A stretch of 64,000 nt of DNA, from positions 124,001 through 188,000 of the forward strand of contig NZ_BLAE01000004.1 in NCBI RefSeq assembly GCF_009687865.1, given 5' to 3'. A model generated the notes under the pieces. The model was not told the DNA's origin. It saw only the letters and a list, made by a program, of their open reading frames with translations, and searched no databases. This stretch comes from Acrocarpospora macrocephala. GTDB lineage: Bacteria; Actinomycetota; Actinomycetes; Streptosporangiales; Streptosporangiaceae. The position numbers and the translations under genes were made by a program. Position 1 is the stretch's first letter; each line of letters opens with the position of its first letter. Shown one piece after another: positions 57,258 through 64,000 of the stretch.

Positions 57258-58208
57258 GTGATGTCCGGAAATTTGCGCTTGCGTAGTCTCATAGCCGTCG
57301 CGGGGACGGCTCTGCTCACCGTGCCCGCCTGCGGGTCCACCGTCGATCGATCTCCTCAATCGGCCCCGGCCGGGGGCAAGCTCCACGTCGCCGCCGCCTT
57401 CTATCCACTCCAGTGGCTGTCCCAGCAGGTCGGCGGCACCGACGTGACCGTGGAGGGGCTCACCAAGCCCGGTGTCGAGCCACACGACCTGGAGCTGTCG
57501 CCCCGGCAGGTCGCCGACATCCAGAGTTCCGGGCTGATCGTCTACATCAAGGGCGTGCAGCCGGCCGTGGACGAGGCCGTCCAGCAGCACGCCGCCGGCG
57601 AGGGCTTCGACGCCGCGACGGTCGTCCCCACCCTCGCGACCGTGGCGCACGAGGAAGAGCACGGGGAAGGAGACGGGCACGCGCACGAGGACATCGGCTA
57701 CGACCCGCACATCTGGCTTGATCCCCACCGTTTCGCCACCATCGCCACCAAGCTCGGCGAACGGCTCGCCACCGCCGACCCGGCGCACGCGTCCGGCTAC
57801 CGGGAACGCGCCGCCGCCACCGCCGCGGACCTCACCACGCTGGACAAGGAGTTCCAGCAGGGGCTGACCACCTGCGCCAACCGCGCCATCGTCACCAGCC
57901 ACACGGCTTTCGGCTATCTGGCCAACCGCTACATGCTCGAACAGATCGGCATCAGCGGCATCGATCCGGACGCCGAGCCCTCGCCGGCCCGCCTGGCCGA
58001 GGTGGCCGGGATCGCCAAGCAGAAGAAGGTGACTACCATTTTCACCGAGGAGCTCGTCAGCCCGAAGGTCGCCGAGGTCCTCGCCCAAGAGGTCGGCGCG
58101 AAGACGGCGGTGCTCAATCCGCTGGAGAGCCAGCCCGCCAGCGGCGACTACCTGACCGCGATGCGGGGCGACCTCGCCACCCTCCGCACCGCGCTTGGCT
58201 GCACATGA
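57258..58208 (+). CDS. znuA: Zinc ABC transporter substrate-binding lipoprotein
   Basis: 316 aa; start GTG 57258 or ATG 57261. Lipoprotein signal ending LLTVPACGST. Cluster A-I binding protein: AAFYPLQWLSQQVGG, GVEPHDLELSPRQ with the first His, a His/Glu/Asp-rich metal loop near 133-152 (HEEEHGEGDGHAHED), DPHIWLDPHRF, TSHTAFGYLANRYML and FTEELVSPKVAE. The His-rich loop indicates zinc. It overlaps znuC by 4 nt. Confidence 0.93.
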   Translation: MMSGNLRLRSLIAVAGTALLTVPACGSTVDRSPQSAPAGGKLHVAAAFYPLQWLSQQVGGTDVTVEGLTKPGVEPHDLELSPRQVADIQSSGLIVYIKGVQPAVDEAVQQHAAGEGFDAATVVPTLATVAHEEEHGEGDGHAHEDIGYDPHIWLDPHRFATIATKLGERLATADPAHASGYRERAAATAADLTTLDKEFQQGLTTCANRAIVTSHTAFGYLANRYMLEQIGISGIDPDAEPSPARLAEVAGIAKQKKVTTIFTEELVSPKVAEVLAQEVGAKTAVLNPLESQPASGDYLTAMRGDLATLRTALGCT

Positions 58209-59056
58209 CCGCACCTGTCGCGCACGACCTGGGAAAGGCGGTGACCGTGCCCGCCACGACGGCCTTCCGGATGACCGCCGGGCGGATCAGCCTGGACGGC
58301 CGGGAGATCCTCCGCGGCGTCGACCTCGCCATCGAGGAGGGCGAGGTGGTCGCCGTCCTCGGGGCCAACGGCTCCGGCAAGTCCACCCTGATCCGCGCCC
58401 TGCTCGGCCTGATCCCGCTGTCCGGCGGCGCCACCGAGCTGTACGGCGCCGCCCCCGCCCGGTTCCGCCAGTGGTGGCGGATCGGCTACGTGCCGCAGCG
58501 CCTCTCGGTCGGCGGCGGCGTGCCCGCGACCGTACGCGAGATCGTGTCCTCCGGCCGGATCTCCCGCCAGAGCCGCTTTCGCCTCACCAGCGCGGCGGAC
58601 AAGGCGGCGGTCACCCGCGCCCTGCACGAGGTCGGCCTGAGCGACCGGGCCGGGGACCCCGTCCAGGCCCTGTCCGGCGGCCAGCAGCAGCGGGTCCTGA
58701 TCGCCCGCGCGCTGGCCGGGGAACCGGACGTGTTCGTGCTGGACGAGCCCACGGCCGGGGTGGACGCGGCCAGCCAGCGGCACCTGGCCGACACCCTGGC
58801 CGGGCTGATCCAGGGGGGCAGGACCGTGCTGCTGGTGGCGCACGAGCTGGGCCCGCTGGAACCGCTGATCACCCGCGCGGTCGTGCTCAAGGAGGGCTGC
58901 GTGGTGCACGACGGCCCGCCCCCGCAGGCCGTCGGCGCGCACGCGCTGCCCGGGCACGACCACGTGCACCCGCACGCCCCCCACCCCGGCGCGGGCGCGC
59001 TCTCCGGCTGGTCGGACGCCGCGATCGGCTCGCGCGCCGAGAATCTGGATCTGTGA
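58205..59056 (+). CDS. znuC: Zinc ABC transporter ATP-binding protein
   Basis: 283 aa. Walker A LGANGSGKSTLIRALLG near 53-69, Q-loop GYVPQRLSVGG, signature LSGGQQQRVLIARAL near 157-171, Walker B VFVLDEPTAGVD and switch His in LLVAHELGP. The C-terminus carries a His-rich tail (PGHDHVHPHAPHPG) that may bind zinc. It overlaps znuA and is 1 nt from znuB. Confidence 0.95.
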   Translation: MTAPVAHDLGKAVTVPATTAFRMTAGRISLDGREILRGVDLAIEEGEVVAVLGANGSGKSTLIRALLGLIPLSGGATELYGAAPARFRQWWRIGYVPQRLSVGGGVPATVREIVSSGRISRQSRFRLTSAADKAAVTRALHEVGLSDRAGDPVQALSGGQQQRVLIARALAGEPDVFVLDEPTAGVDAASQRHLADTLAGLIQGGRTVLLVAHELGPLEPLITRAVVLKEGCVVHDGPPPQAVGAHALPGHDHVHPHAPHPGAGALSGWSDAAIGSRAENLDL

Positions 59057-59057
59057 C

Positions 59058-59891
59058 GTGATAGAGCTGCTGTCCCTGGATTTCATGCGGTACGCGCTGG
59101 CCGCCGCCGTACTGGTCGGCCTGACCGCGCCCGCCGTCGGCACCTTCATCGTGCAGCGCCGCCTGGCCCTGCTCGGCGACGGCATCGGCCATGTCGCGCT
59201 GACCGGCGTCGCGCTGGGCTTCCTGACCGGGACCGCGCCGGTGCTGACCGCCGTCGTGGTGGCCGCGCTCGGCGCGGTCGCCATCGAGCTGGTCCGGGCC
59301 AGGGGCAGGACCAGCGGGGACGTGGCGCTGGCGCTGCTGTTCTACGGCGGCCTGGCCGGCGGCGTGATGTTGATCTACCTGACCCCCGGCGGCAGCACGG
59401 CCTCGCTCAACTCCTACCTGTTCGGCGCGATCACCAGCGTGAACGGGCAGGACGTGTGGGTCATCGCCGTGCTGGCCGTGCTGGTGCTGGCCGTGCTGGC
59501 GGTCTTCGGCCGCGAGCTGTTCGTGCTCTGCCAGGACGAGGAGGTGGCCCGCTCGGCCGGCCTGCCCACCCGCTTCCTCGGCCTGCTCATCGCCGTGGTG
59601 GCGGCCGTCACGGTGGTGGTCGCCATGCGGGTGGTGGGCCTGCTGCTGGTCAGCGCGCTCATGGTGGTCCCGGTGGCCACCAGCCAGCAGCTGACCCGCA
59701 GTTTCCGGGCCACCATGGCCCTGGCCATGCTGTTCGGCGTGCTCGCCACGGTGGGCGGGCTGACGTCCTCCTTCTACCTGGACGTGCCGTCCGGCGCGGC
59801 GATCGTTTTGCTCGCCCTCGCCGGGTTCGCCGTGGCCCTGGCGGTGGGTAGATTCGTACGGCGAAGCCGTACCCGGGAGTCCATATCATGA
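59058..59891 (+). CDS. znuB: Zinc ABC transporter permease
   Basis: 277 aa from GTG 59058. ABC-3 family membrane protein with about eight TM segments; ALLGDGIGHVALTGVALGF near 35-53, SYLFGAITSVNGQDV and MRVVGLLLVSALMVVPVAT. It forms the channel through which zinc delivered by ZnuA enters. Its end overlaps zur by 4 nt. Confidence 0.95.
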   Translation: MIELLSLDFMRYALAAAVLVGLTAPAVGTFIVQRRLALLGDGIGHVALTGVALGFLTGTAPVLTAVVVAALGAVAIELVRARGRTSGDVALALLFYGGLAGGVMLIYLTPGGSTASLNSYLFGAITSVNGQDVWVIAVLAVLVLAVLAVFGRELFVLCQDEEVARSAGLPTRFLGLLIAVVAAVTVVVAMRVVGLLLVSALMVVPVATSQQLTRSFRATMALAMLFGVLATVGGLTSSFYLDVPSGAAIVLLALAGFAVALAVGRFVRRSRTRESIS

Positions 59892-60268
59892 GCAGAAGCC
59901 GCGACGCGGTGCACGAGATTCTCCGCAGGAGCGAGAGCTTCCGCAGCGCGCAGGACATCTTCACCGAGATGCGGTCGGTCGGCGCGAAGATCGGACTGAC
60001 CACGGTCTACCGGGCGCTGCAGGCGCTCAACGACGACGGCCGGGTGGACGTGCTGCGCACCGACGACGGCGAGGCCGTCTACCGGGCCTGCGCCAGTGGC
60101 GTGCACCACCACCATCTGGTCTGCCGCGCGTGCGGCCGGACCGTGGAGGTGGCCGGGCCTGACGTGGAGCGCTGGGCGGAGGCGATCGGGGCCGAGCACG
60201 GATTCGTGGAGATCACGCACACGGTGGAGGTCTTCGGCACCTGCGCCGACTGCTCCGGTCCACGCTGA
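59888..60268 (+). CDS. zur: Zinc uptake regulator, Fur family
   Basis: 126 aa. Winged helix with FRSAQDIFTEMRSVGAKIGL and TTVYRALQALNDDGRVDVLR, then the metal-binding half HHHHLVCRACGRTVEV and the CxxC end VFGTCADCSGP. It senses zinc and represses the operon it belongs to, through the box at 57222-57236. Classed as Zur by context. Confidence 0.93.
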   Translation: MSRSRDAVHEILRRSESFRSAQDIFTEMRSVGAKIGLTTVYRALQALNDDGRVDVLRTDDGEAVYRACASGVHHHHLVCRACGRTVEVAGPDVERWAEAIGAEHGFVEITHTVEVFGTCADCSGPR

Positions 60269-60320
60269 CGGAAGCAGTTCAGGCAAATGCGAGCGAGCGT
60301 AGGCGAACGCATGTTTTGAT

Positions 60321-60495
60321 GAGACCAACGTCGCCCAGAGTTGCGGGGAGACGCAAAACGCCCGTGGAGCCGGTGTAAGACCTACGAATGGGTAGGCGGT
60401 CGGCGCTGAAGCGGGAACCCCAGAAACGGGGAACGCCGGGGTCGCAAGGCTACGGCTGCCTGATCTGTGCTCGCATTTGGTCACATTTCAGGTAA
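60321..60495 (+). pseudogene. C-terminal remnant of an IS200/IS605-type TnpB, frameshifted
   Basis: One frame (60321-60395) reads CGETQNARGAGVRPTNG and stops. A +1 frame (60394-60495) continues with RRSALKREPQKRGTPGSQGY. Together they resemble the extreme C-terminus of actinobacterial TnpB proteins (ET-NARG-GVRP then A-KREP). The DNA here is also where the guide-RNA scaffold of such elements lies (GAAGCGGGAACCCC followed by GGGGAA). The rest of tnpB is missing and zur ends 52 nt earlier. Identification is from memory of the family. Confidence 0.45.
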
Positions 60496-60544
60496 CGGAT
60501 ACGCTTCCTGGACAAGGGAAAACGGGGGGTTGACGGGAGTCGGC

Positions 60545-61069
60545 ATGCCATTCAGTCATGACATGGTGTACTCGCTCGCCACGGCGGTCGATCTGGTCAA
60601 CACCCCGCCCGCGGACATGGAGGAGCTCGCCGCCTTCGTGCTCCGCCGGAAGGTCAGCGGGGTGGAGTTCCTGAACCCCGGCGATCTGGCCGAGGTGCGT
60701 GCGCTGGCGAGCGCTTTCCATGATGTGTTCACCGCCCCGGACGATCCGGTCGCGATCGACCGGCTGAACATGCTGCTCGGGCGGACCCGGATCACGCCCA
60801 GGCTGACCCAGCACGACGGGTTCCCGCTGCACGTGCACTACTTCGCGCCCGGGGCCTCGCTGGCCGAGCATCTGGCGGCCGACTGCGGGGTGGCGCTGGC
60901 GCACGTGCTGGTCGAAGGTGAGCGGGATCGGCTGCGGACCTGCTCGGCCCCCGACTGCTCGCACGTGTTCGTGGACGAGTCGCGCAACCGGTCCCGCGTC
61001 TACTGCGACAGCCGTACCTGCGGGAACCGGATGCACGTGGCCGCGTATCGGGCGCGGCGCAGAGCTTAG
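60545..61069 (+). CDS. CGNR zinc-finger (ABATE-type) protein
   Basis: 174 aa from ATG 60545 with ACGGGAG upstream. An N-terminal helical stress-response domain ([35 protein letters not shown]) precedes a C-terminal zinc finger [14 protein letters not shown] then [20 protein letters not shown] with the CGNR signature. These are putative DNA-binding regulators. Its stop overlaps the uppS stop (TTAG) on the opposite strand. Confidence 0.88.
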   Translation: MPFSHDMVYSLATAVDLVNTPPADMEELAAFVLRRKVSGVEFLNPGDLAEVRALASAFHDVFTAPDDPVAIDRLNMLLGRTRITPRLTQHDGFPLHVHYFAPGASLAEHLAADCGVALAHVLVEGERDRLRTCSAPDCSHVFVDESRNRSRVYCDSRTCGNRMHVAAYRARRRA

Positions 61070-61836
61070 ACGGCGTTGGGGATGGCGCCGCCGTAGCGGC
61101 GGTCGCGCTGGGCGTAGATCTCGCACGCCTGCCAGAGGTCGCGGCGGTCGAAGTCGGGCCAGAGGCGGTTGAGGAAGACCATCTCGGCGTACGCGGTCTG
61201 CCAGAGCAGGAAGTTGGAGATGCGCTGCTCCCCGGAGGAGCGGACGAACAGATCGACGTCCGGGATCTCCGGCTCGTCCAGGTAGCGGGAGAACAGCCGC
61301 TCGTTCACCCGGCCCGCCTTGACCCGCCCGGCGGCGATGTCACCCGCGAGCCGGACGGCGGCGTCGAGGATCTCGGCCCGGCCGCCGTAGTTGACGCAGA
61401 ACTGCAGGGTCAGGGTGGTGTTGCGGGTGGTCATGGCCTCGGCGGTCTGCAGCTCGGAGATGACGCTCTTCCACAGCCGCCCGGGCCGGCCGGCCCAGCG
61501 CACCCGCACGCCCATCGCGTTCAGCTCGTCGCGCCGCCGCCGGATCACGTCCCGGTTGAAGCCCATCAGGAAGCGCACCTCGTCGGGCGAACGTTTCCAG
61601 TTCTCGGTCGAGAACGCGTACGCCGACAGGTACGGAATGCCGAGCTCGATCGCCCCCTCGATGACGTCGAACAGCGAAGCCTCGCCCGCCTCGTGCCCTT
61701 TCGTACGGGGCAGGCCACGGGCCTTGGCCCAGCGGCCGTTGCCGTCCATGATGATCGCGACGTGCCGGGGCACGGACTCGCGCGGGATTGCGGGCGCGGT
61801 GGCCCCTGACGGATGCGGGGTAGGCGGTCGAACCAT
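61066..61836 (-). CDS. uppS: Isoprenyl (undecaprenyl) diphosphate synthase
   Basis: 256 aa from ATG 61836. cis-Prenyltransferase: [20 protein letters not shown] near 23-42 with the catalytic Asp, [32 protein letters not shown], and [19 protein letters not shown] near 195-213. It makes the polyprenyl carrier for cell-wall synthesis. It starts 13 nt after recO, the usual actinobacterial order. Confidence 0.95.
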   Translation of the reverse strand: MVRPPTPHPSGATAPAIPRESVPRHVAIIMDGNGRWAKARGLPRTKGHEAGEASLFDVIEGAIELGIPYLSAYAFSTENWKRSPDEVRFLMGFNRDVIRRRRDELNAMGVRVRWAGRPGRLWKSVISELQTAEAMTTRNTTLTLQFCVNYGGRAEILDAAVRLAGDIAAGRVKAGRVNERLFSRYLDEPEIPDVDLFVRSSGEQRISNFLLWQTAYAEMVFLNRLWPDFDRRDLWQACEIYAQRDRRYGGAIPNAV

Positions 61837-61849
61837 GCCCACGAGGGTA

Positions 61850-62617
61850 TTAGCTCCGTGTGGGGTGAATGTGCGCCGCTGGTGCAGACTCGGTGCGTTC
61901 GACATGACGAAGCGAGCGGATGCCGTGTTCCAGATGCCACTGGAGGTAGGCGGCCACCAGGCCGCTGCACTCGACCCGGTTGCGGGCGTGCGAGGCGTCG
62001 GCGGCCGGCCAGTCCCCGCGCAGTAAAGCGATCATGAGCGCGATCGTCTCCGCCGCCGGCACGGCCGCGCCCGCCGGGCGGCACGCGCCGCAGACCACGC
62101 CGCCCGCGACGATCGCGAACGCCCGGACCGCCTCCGCCCCGCAGCGGGCGCACTCGGCCAGCGCCGGGGCGTAACCGGCCACCGCGAGGGAGCGCAGGAA
62201 GAACGCGTCCAGCACCAGGCGGGGTTCGTGCGAGCCGTCCACCAGCGTGCGCAGCCCGCCGACCAGCAGCAGGAACTGGCGGAGCGCGGGCTCCTTCTCG
62301 CTGGGGGTGAGCCGGTCGGCGGTCTCCAGCATGGCGGTGCCCGCCGTGTAGCGGGGGTAGTCGGCGCCCAGCGCCTCGCCGTACGGCCGGAGGGTCTCGA
62401 CCTGGGTGACCATGTCCAGCGAGCGGCCGGTGTGCAGCTGCACGTCCACGTGGGTGAAGGGTTCCAGCCGGGCGCCGAACCGGGATTTGGTCTTGCGCAC
62501 GCCCTTGGCGACGGCTCTGACCTTGCCGGTGCGCTTGGTGAGGATCGTGATGATTCGGTCGGCTTCCCCCAGCTTGTGGGTGCGCAGCACGACGCCCTCG
62601 TCACGGTAAAGACTCAC
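61850..62617 (-). CDS. recO: DNA repair protein RecO
   Basis: 255 aa. N-terminal OB fold with [20 protein letters not shown] and [20 protein letters not shown], helical middle, and zinc site CARCGAE ... CGACRP. It loads RecA in recombinational repair. It heads the recO-uppS pair. Confidence 0.95.
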   Translation of the reverse strand: MSLYRDEGVVLRTHKLGEADRIITILTKRTGKVRAVAKGVRKTKSRFGARLEPFTHVDVQLHTGRSLDMVTQVETLRPYGEALGADYPRYTAGTAMLETADRLTPSEKEPALRQFLLLVGGLRTLVDGSHEPRLVLDAFFLRSLAVAGYAPALAECARCGAEAVRAFAIVAGGVVCGACRPAGAAVPAAETIALMIALLRGDWPAADASHARNRVECSGLVAAYLQWHLEHGIRSLRHVERTESAPAAHIHPTRS

Positions 62618-62857
62618 CCGCTCATGCTACTCCGGGTCACAAATAGGGAAATTTCGGTAAGAATTGGGGCGCTGCCTGGGGCGGAAAAGTCGTCCCTAGC
62701 TTGGACATCGGGTTGACGTGGGGTAAACCTGGGGTGCTACGGCTTAACCGAAAGGTCACTAAGCTTTGGCGCGCTGGCGGGCTTTCCGTATCAGATGGTT
62801 GACCGGCCACCTGGTATCCGCCGCCCTGACTGACTGACCCCCGCCTGAAAGGGTGCC

Positions 62858-64000
62858 ATGACCCGCGTGGTCCTGCTGGGCTCCTCGCCCGGCCCGATCG
62901 GTTCCGAGGCCGGCGCGCCGCCCGTCCCCCCCACGGACCTGCCGCTGCCGTCGCTGCCCGGCGCCCCCACCGTGTACGGCAGGCTGCTCCAGCAGCTCGC
63001 CTCCCTCGACCCCGAGCCCGTCACGATCGCCAGGCCCGCCGACGCGGCGGCGTTCCGCGTCCAGCCGGCGCGGGTGGCCGAGAGCGCCGACGTGGCCGGT
63101 GACCTGCGCGCCCTGGCCGACGCGGTGGAGGGATCCACCGACAACGTGCTGATCCTGCCCGCCAACGCGCTGCTGCACGACGAGCTGATCTACCAGCTGA
63201 CCAAGGCCAAGCGCGGCGCGATCGCGCTGATCCTGCGCGAGGAGCGGGACGAGAACGCGCCAGAGCCGCCCCCGATCGAGGAGGCCGAGCCCGAGATCGG
63301 CACGGCCGTGCTGGAAGGGCTGCCGCAGCGCACCCGGGCCGGGCGCGGCCGGGTGATCTCGGTGGGCACCGCCCACCACGCGGTCACCCGCCCGAACGCG
63401 GCCCTGCTCGGGCCCATCCACGTGCAGCAGAAGCACGTGGCGACGCTGGCCGAGGTGGCCCGCGAGCTCGCCGACCTGGTCCACCTGGTGGGCCCGGAGG
63501 ACGTTAAGGATAAGGACGACGTCACCGAGCTGCTCGTGTTCGGCCTGGTCCGGCGCGGCGTCTCGGTCGGCGTGCGGGGCCGCCGCGACCTGTTCTACCG
63601 CCGCCTGCACGATCCCGCCGAGGCGGTGGCCGCGCTCGCCGAGATGGCCACATTCAACGAGGACCGGGCCCGGCTGGACAACGCGGTCAAGGGCGCCGAC
63701 GGCTTCTTCACCACGTTCTTCGTCAGCACCTACTCGCGCTTCCTGGCCCGCTGGGCGGCCCGCCGGGGTCTGACCCCCAACCAGGTCACGCTGATCTCGA
63801 TCTTCACGGGCCTGCTGGCCGCGGGCGCGTTCGCGACCGGCACCCGGCCCGGCTACGTGGCCGGCGGCGTGCTCATCTACTTCGCGTTCGTCTTCGACTG
63901 CGTGGACGGCCAGGTCGCCCGCTACGCCCGCCAGTTCGGCGTGCTCGGCGCCTGGCTGGACGCGACCTTCGACCGGTTCAAGGAGTATGCCTGCTTCGTC
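62858..64000 (+). CDS. CDP-alcohol phosphatidyltransferase family protein, truncated by the window edge
   Basis: At least 381 codons from ATG 62858 (GAAAGGG upstream), continuing past the right edge. Residues about 1-260 form a diverged nucleotidyltransferase-like region (VLLGSSPGPIGSE, YGRLLQQLASLDPEPVTIA, NVLILPANALLHDELI). A membrane CDP-alcohol phosphatidyltransferase domain follows, with the signature DGQVARYARQFGVLGAWLDA then TFD, the DGxxAR(x8)GxxxDxxxD motif. Similar two-part proteins make inositol- or other polyol-phosphate lipids or solutes; the product here cannot be stated. Confidence 0.8.
   Translation, partial: MTRVVLLGSSPGPIGSEAGAPPVPPTDLPLPSLPGAPTVYGRLLQQLASLDPEPVTIARPADAAAFRVQPARVAESADVAGDLRALADAVEGSTDNVLILPANALLHDELIYQLTKAKRGAIALILREERDENAPEPPPIEEAEPEIGTAVLEGLPQRTRAGRGRVISVGTAHHAVTRPNAALLGPIHVQQKHVATLAEVARELADLVHLVGPEDVKDKDDVTELLVFGLVRRGVSVGVRGRRDLFYRRLHDPAEAVAALAEMATFNEDRARLDNAVKGADGFFTTFFVSTYSRFLARWAARRGLTPNQVTLISIFTGLLAAGAFATGTRPGYVAGGVLIYFAFVFDCVDGQVARYARQFGVLGAWLDATFDRFKEYACFV

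Noticed and set aside
60300-60480. Cyclic dinucleotide riboswitch, suggested by GGAGACGCAAAACG and GGTCGCAAGGC
   Set aside because: The core GCAAACC-type elements and the usual pairing order are missing. The TnpB-tail reading explains the stretch better.

Overview
The window is high-GC actinobacterial chromosome. The housekeeping gene content (dnaG next to a primary-type sigma factor, dgt, ppdK, glyS, znuACB-zur, uppS, recO), a bacterial nitric oxide synthase, an extra EF-Tu and frequent GTG starts suggest a Streptosporangiales-type actinomycete. That placement is an inference from content and style, not from a phylogeny.

The left 26 kb is a nearly complete oxalate-use locus. On the minus strand, 5845-12 holds sucC-sucD, a small repeat ORF, hyi, a tartronate semialdehyde reductase and a glyoxylate carboligase. 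Divergent from it is an OxlT-like MFS permease, followed by a GntR/FCD regulator. A second minus-strand operon (18342-10139) encodes an oxalyl-CoA decarboxylase-type enzyme, formyl-CoA transferase, a permuted ADP-forming acyl-CoA synthetase, an Nramp-like protein without metal motifs, a small membrane protein and TerC. Next come moeA, a PanE-like reductase that may be an oxalyl-CoA reductase, and a NAD-dependent formate dehydrogenase operon with fdhD. The predicted flow is oxalate import, oxalyl-CoA, then either formyl-CoA, formate, CO2 and NADH, or glyoxylate, tartronate semialdehyde and glycerate. Six copies of an 18-bp palindrome with consensus CATACNGTATRCNGTATG sit upstream of these units, which suggests one GntR regulon.

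The locus has several structural oddities. The permease carries about 16 copies of an octapeptide between predicted TM9 and TM10. The formate dehydrogenase catalytic subunit is split into an Fe-S protein and a molybdenum protein that flank a fused FdsG-FdsB. The carboligase has the canonical ThDP glutamate where E. coli Gcl has Val51.

The middle (26.3-37 kb) is mixed: a methyltransferase, a DUF4236 protein, a divergent EF-Tu, PgeF, an ACC deaminase-like enzyme, galactokinase, an enoyl-CoA hydratase, nitric oxide synthase, tRNA-Asn and minisatellites. From 37 to 64 kb the content is core: sigma factor, primase, a degenerate M23 lipoprotein, an FAD reductase, dGTPase, PPDK, a secreted hydrolase with two DasR-like boxes upstream, a long MoxR/DUF58/VWA/serine protease/two-component operon, glycyl-tRNA synthetase, the zinc uptake operon with a Zur box, a TnpB remnant, UppS, RecO and the start of a CDP-alcohol phosphatidyltransferase that runs off the right edge.
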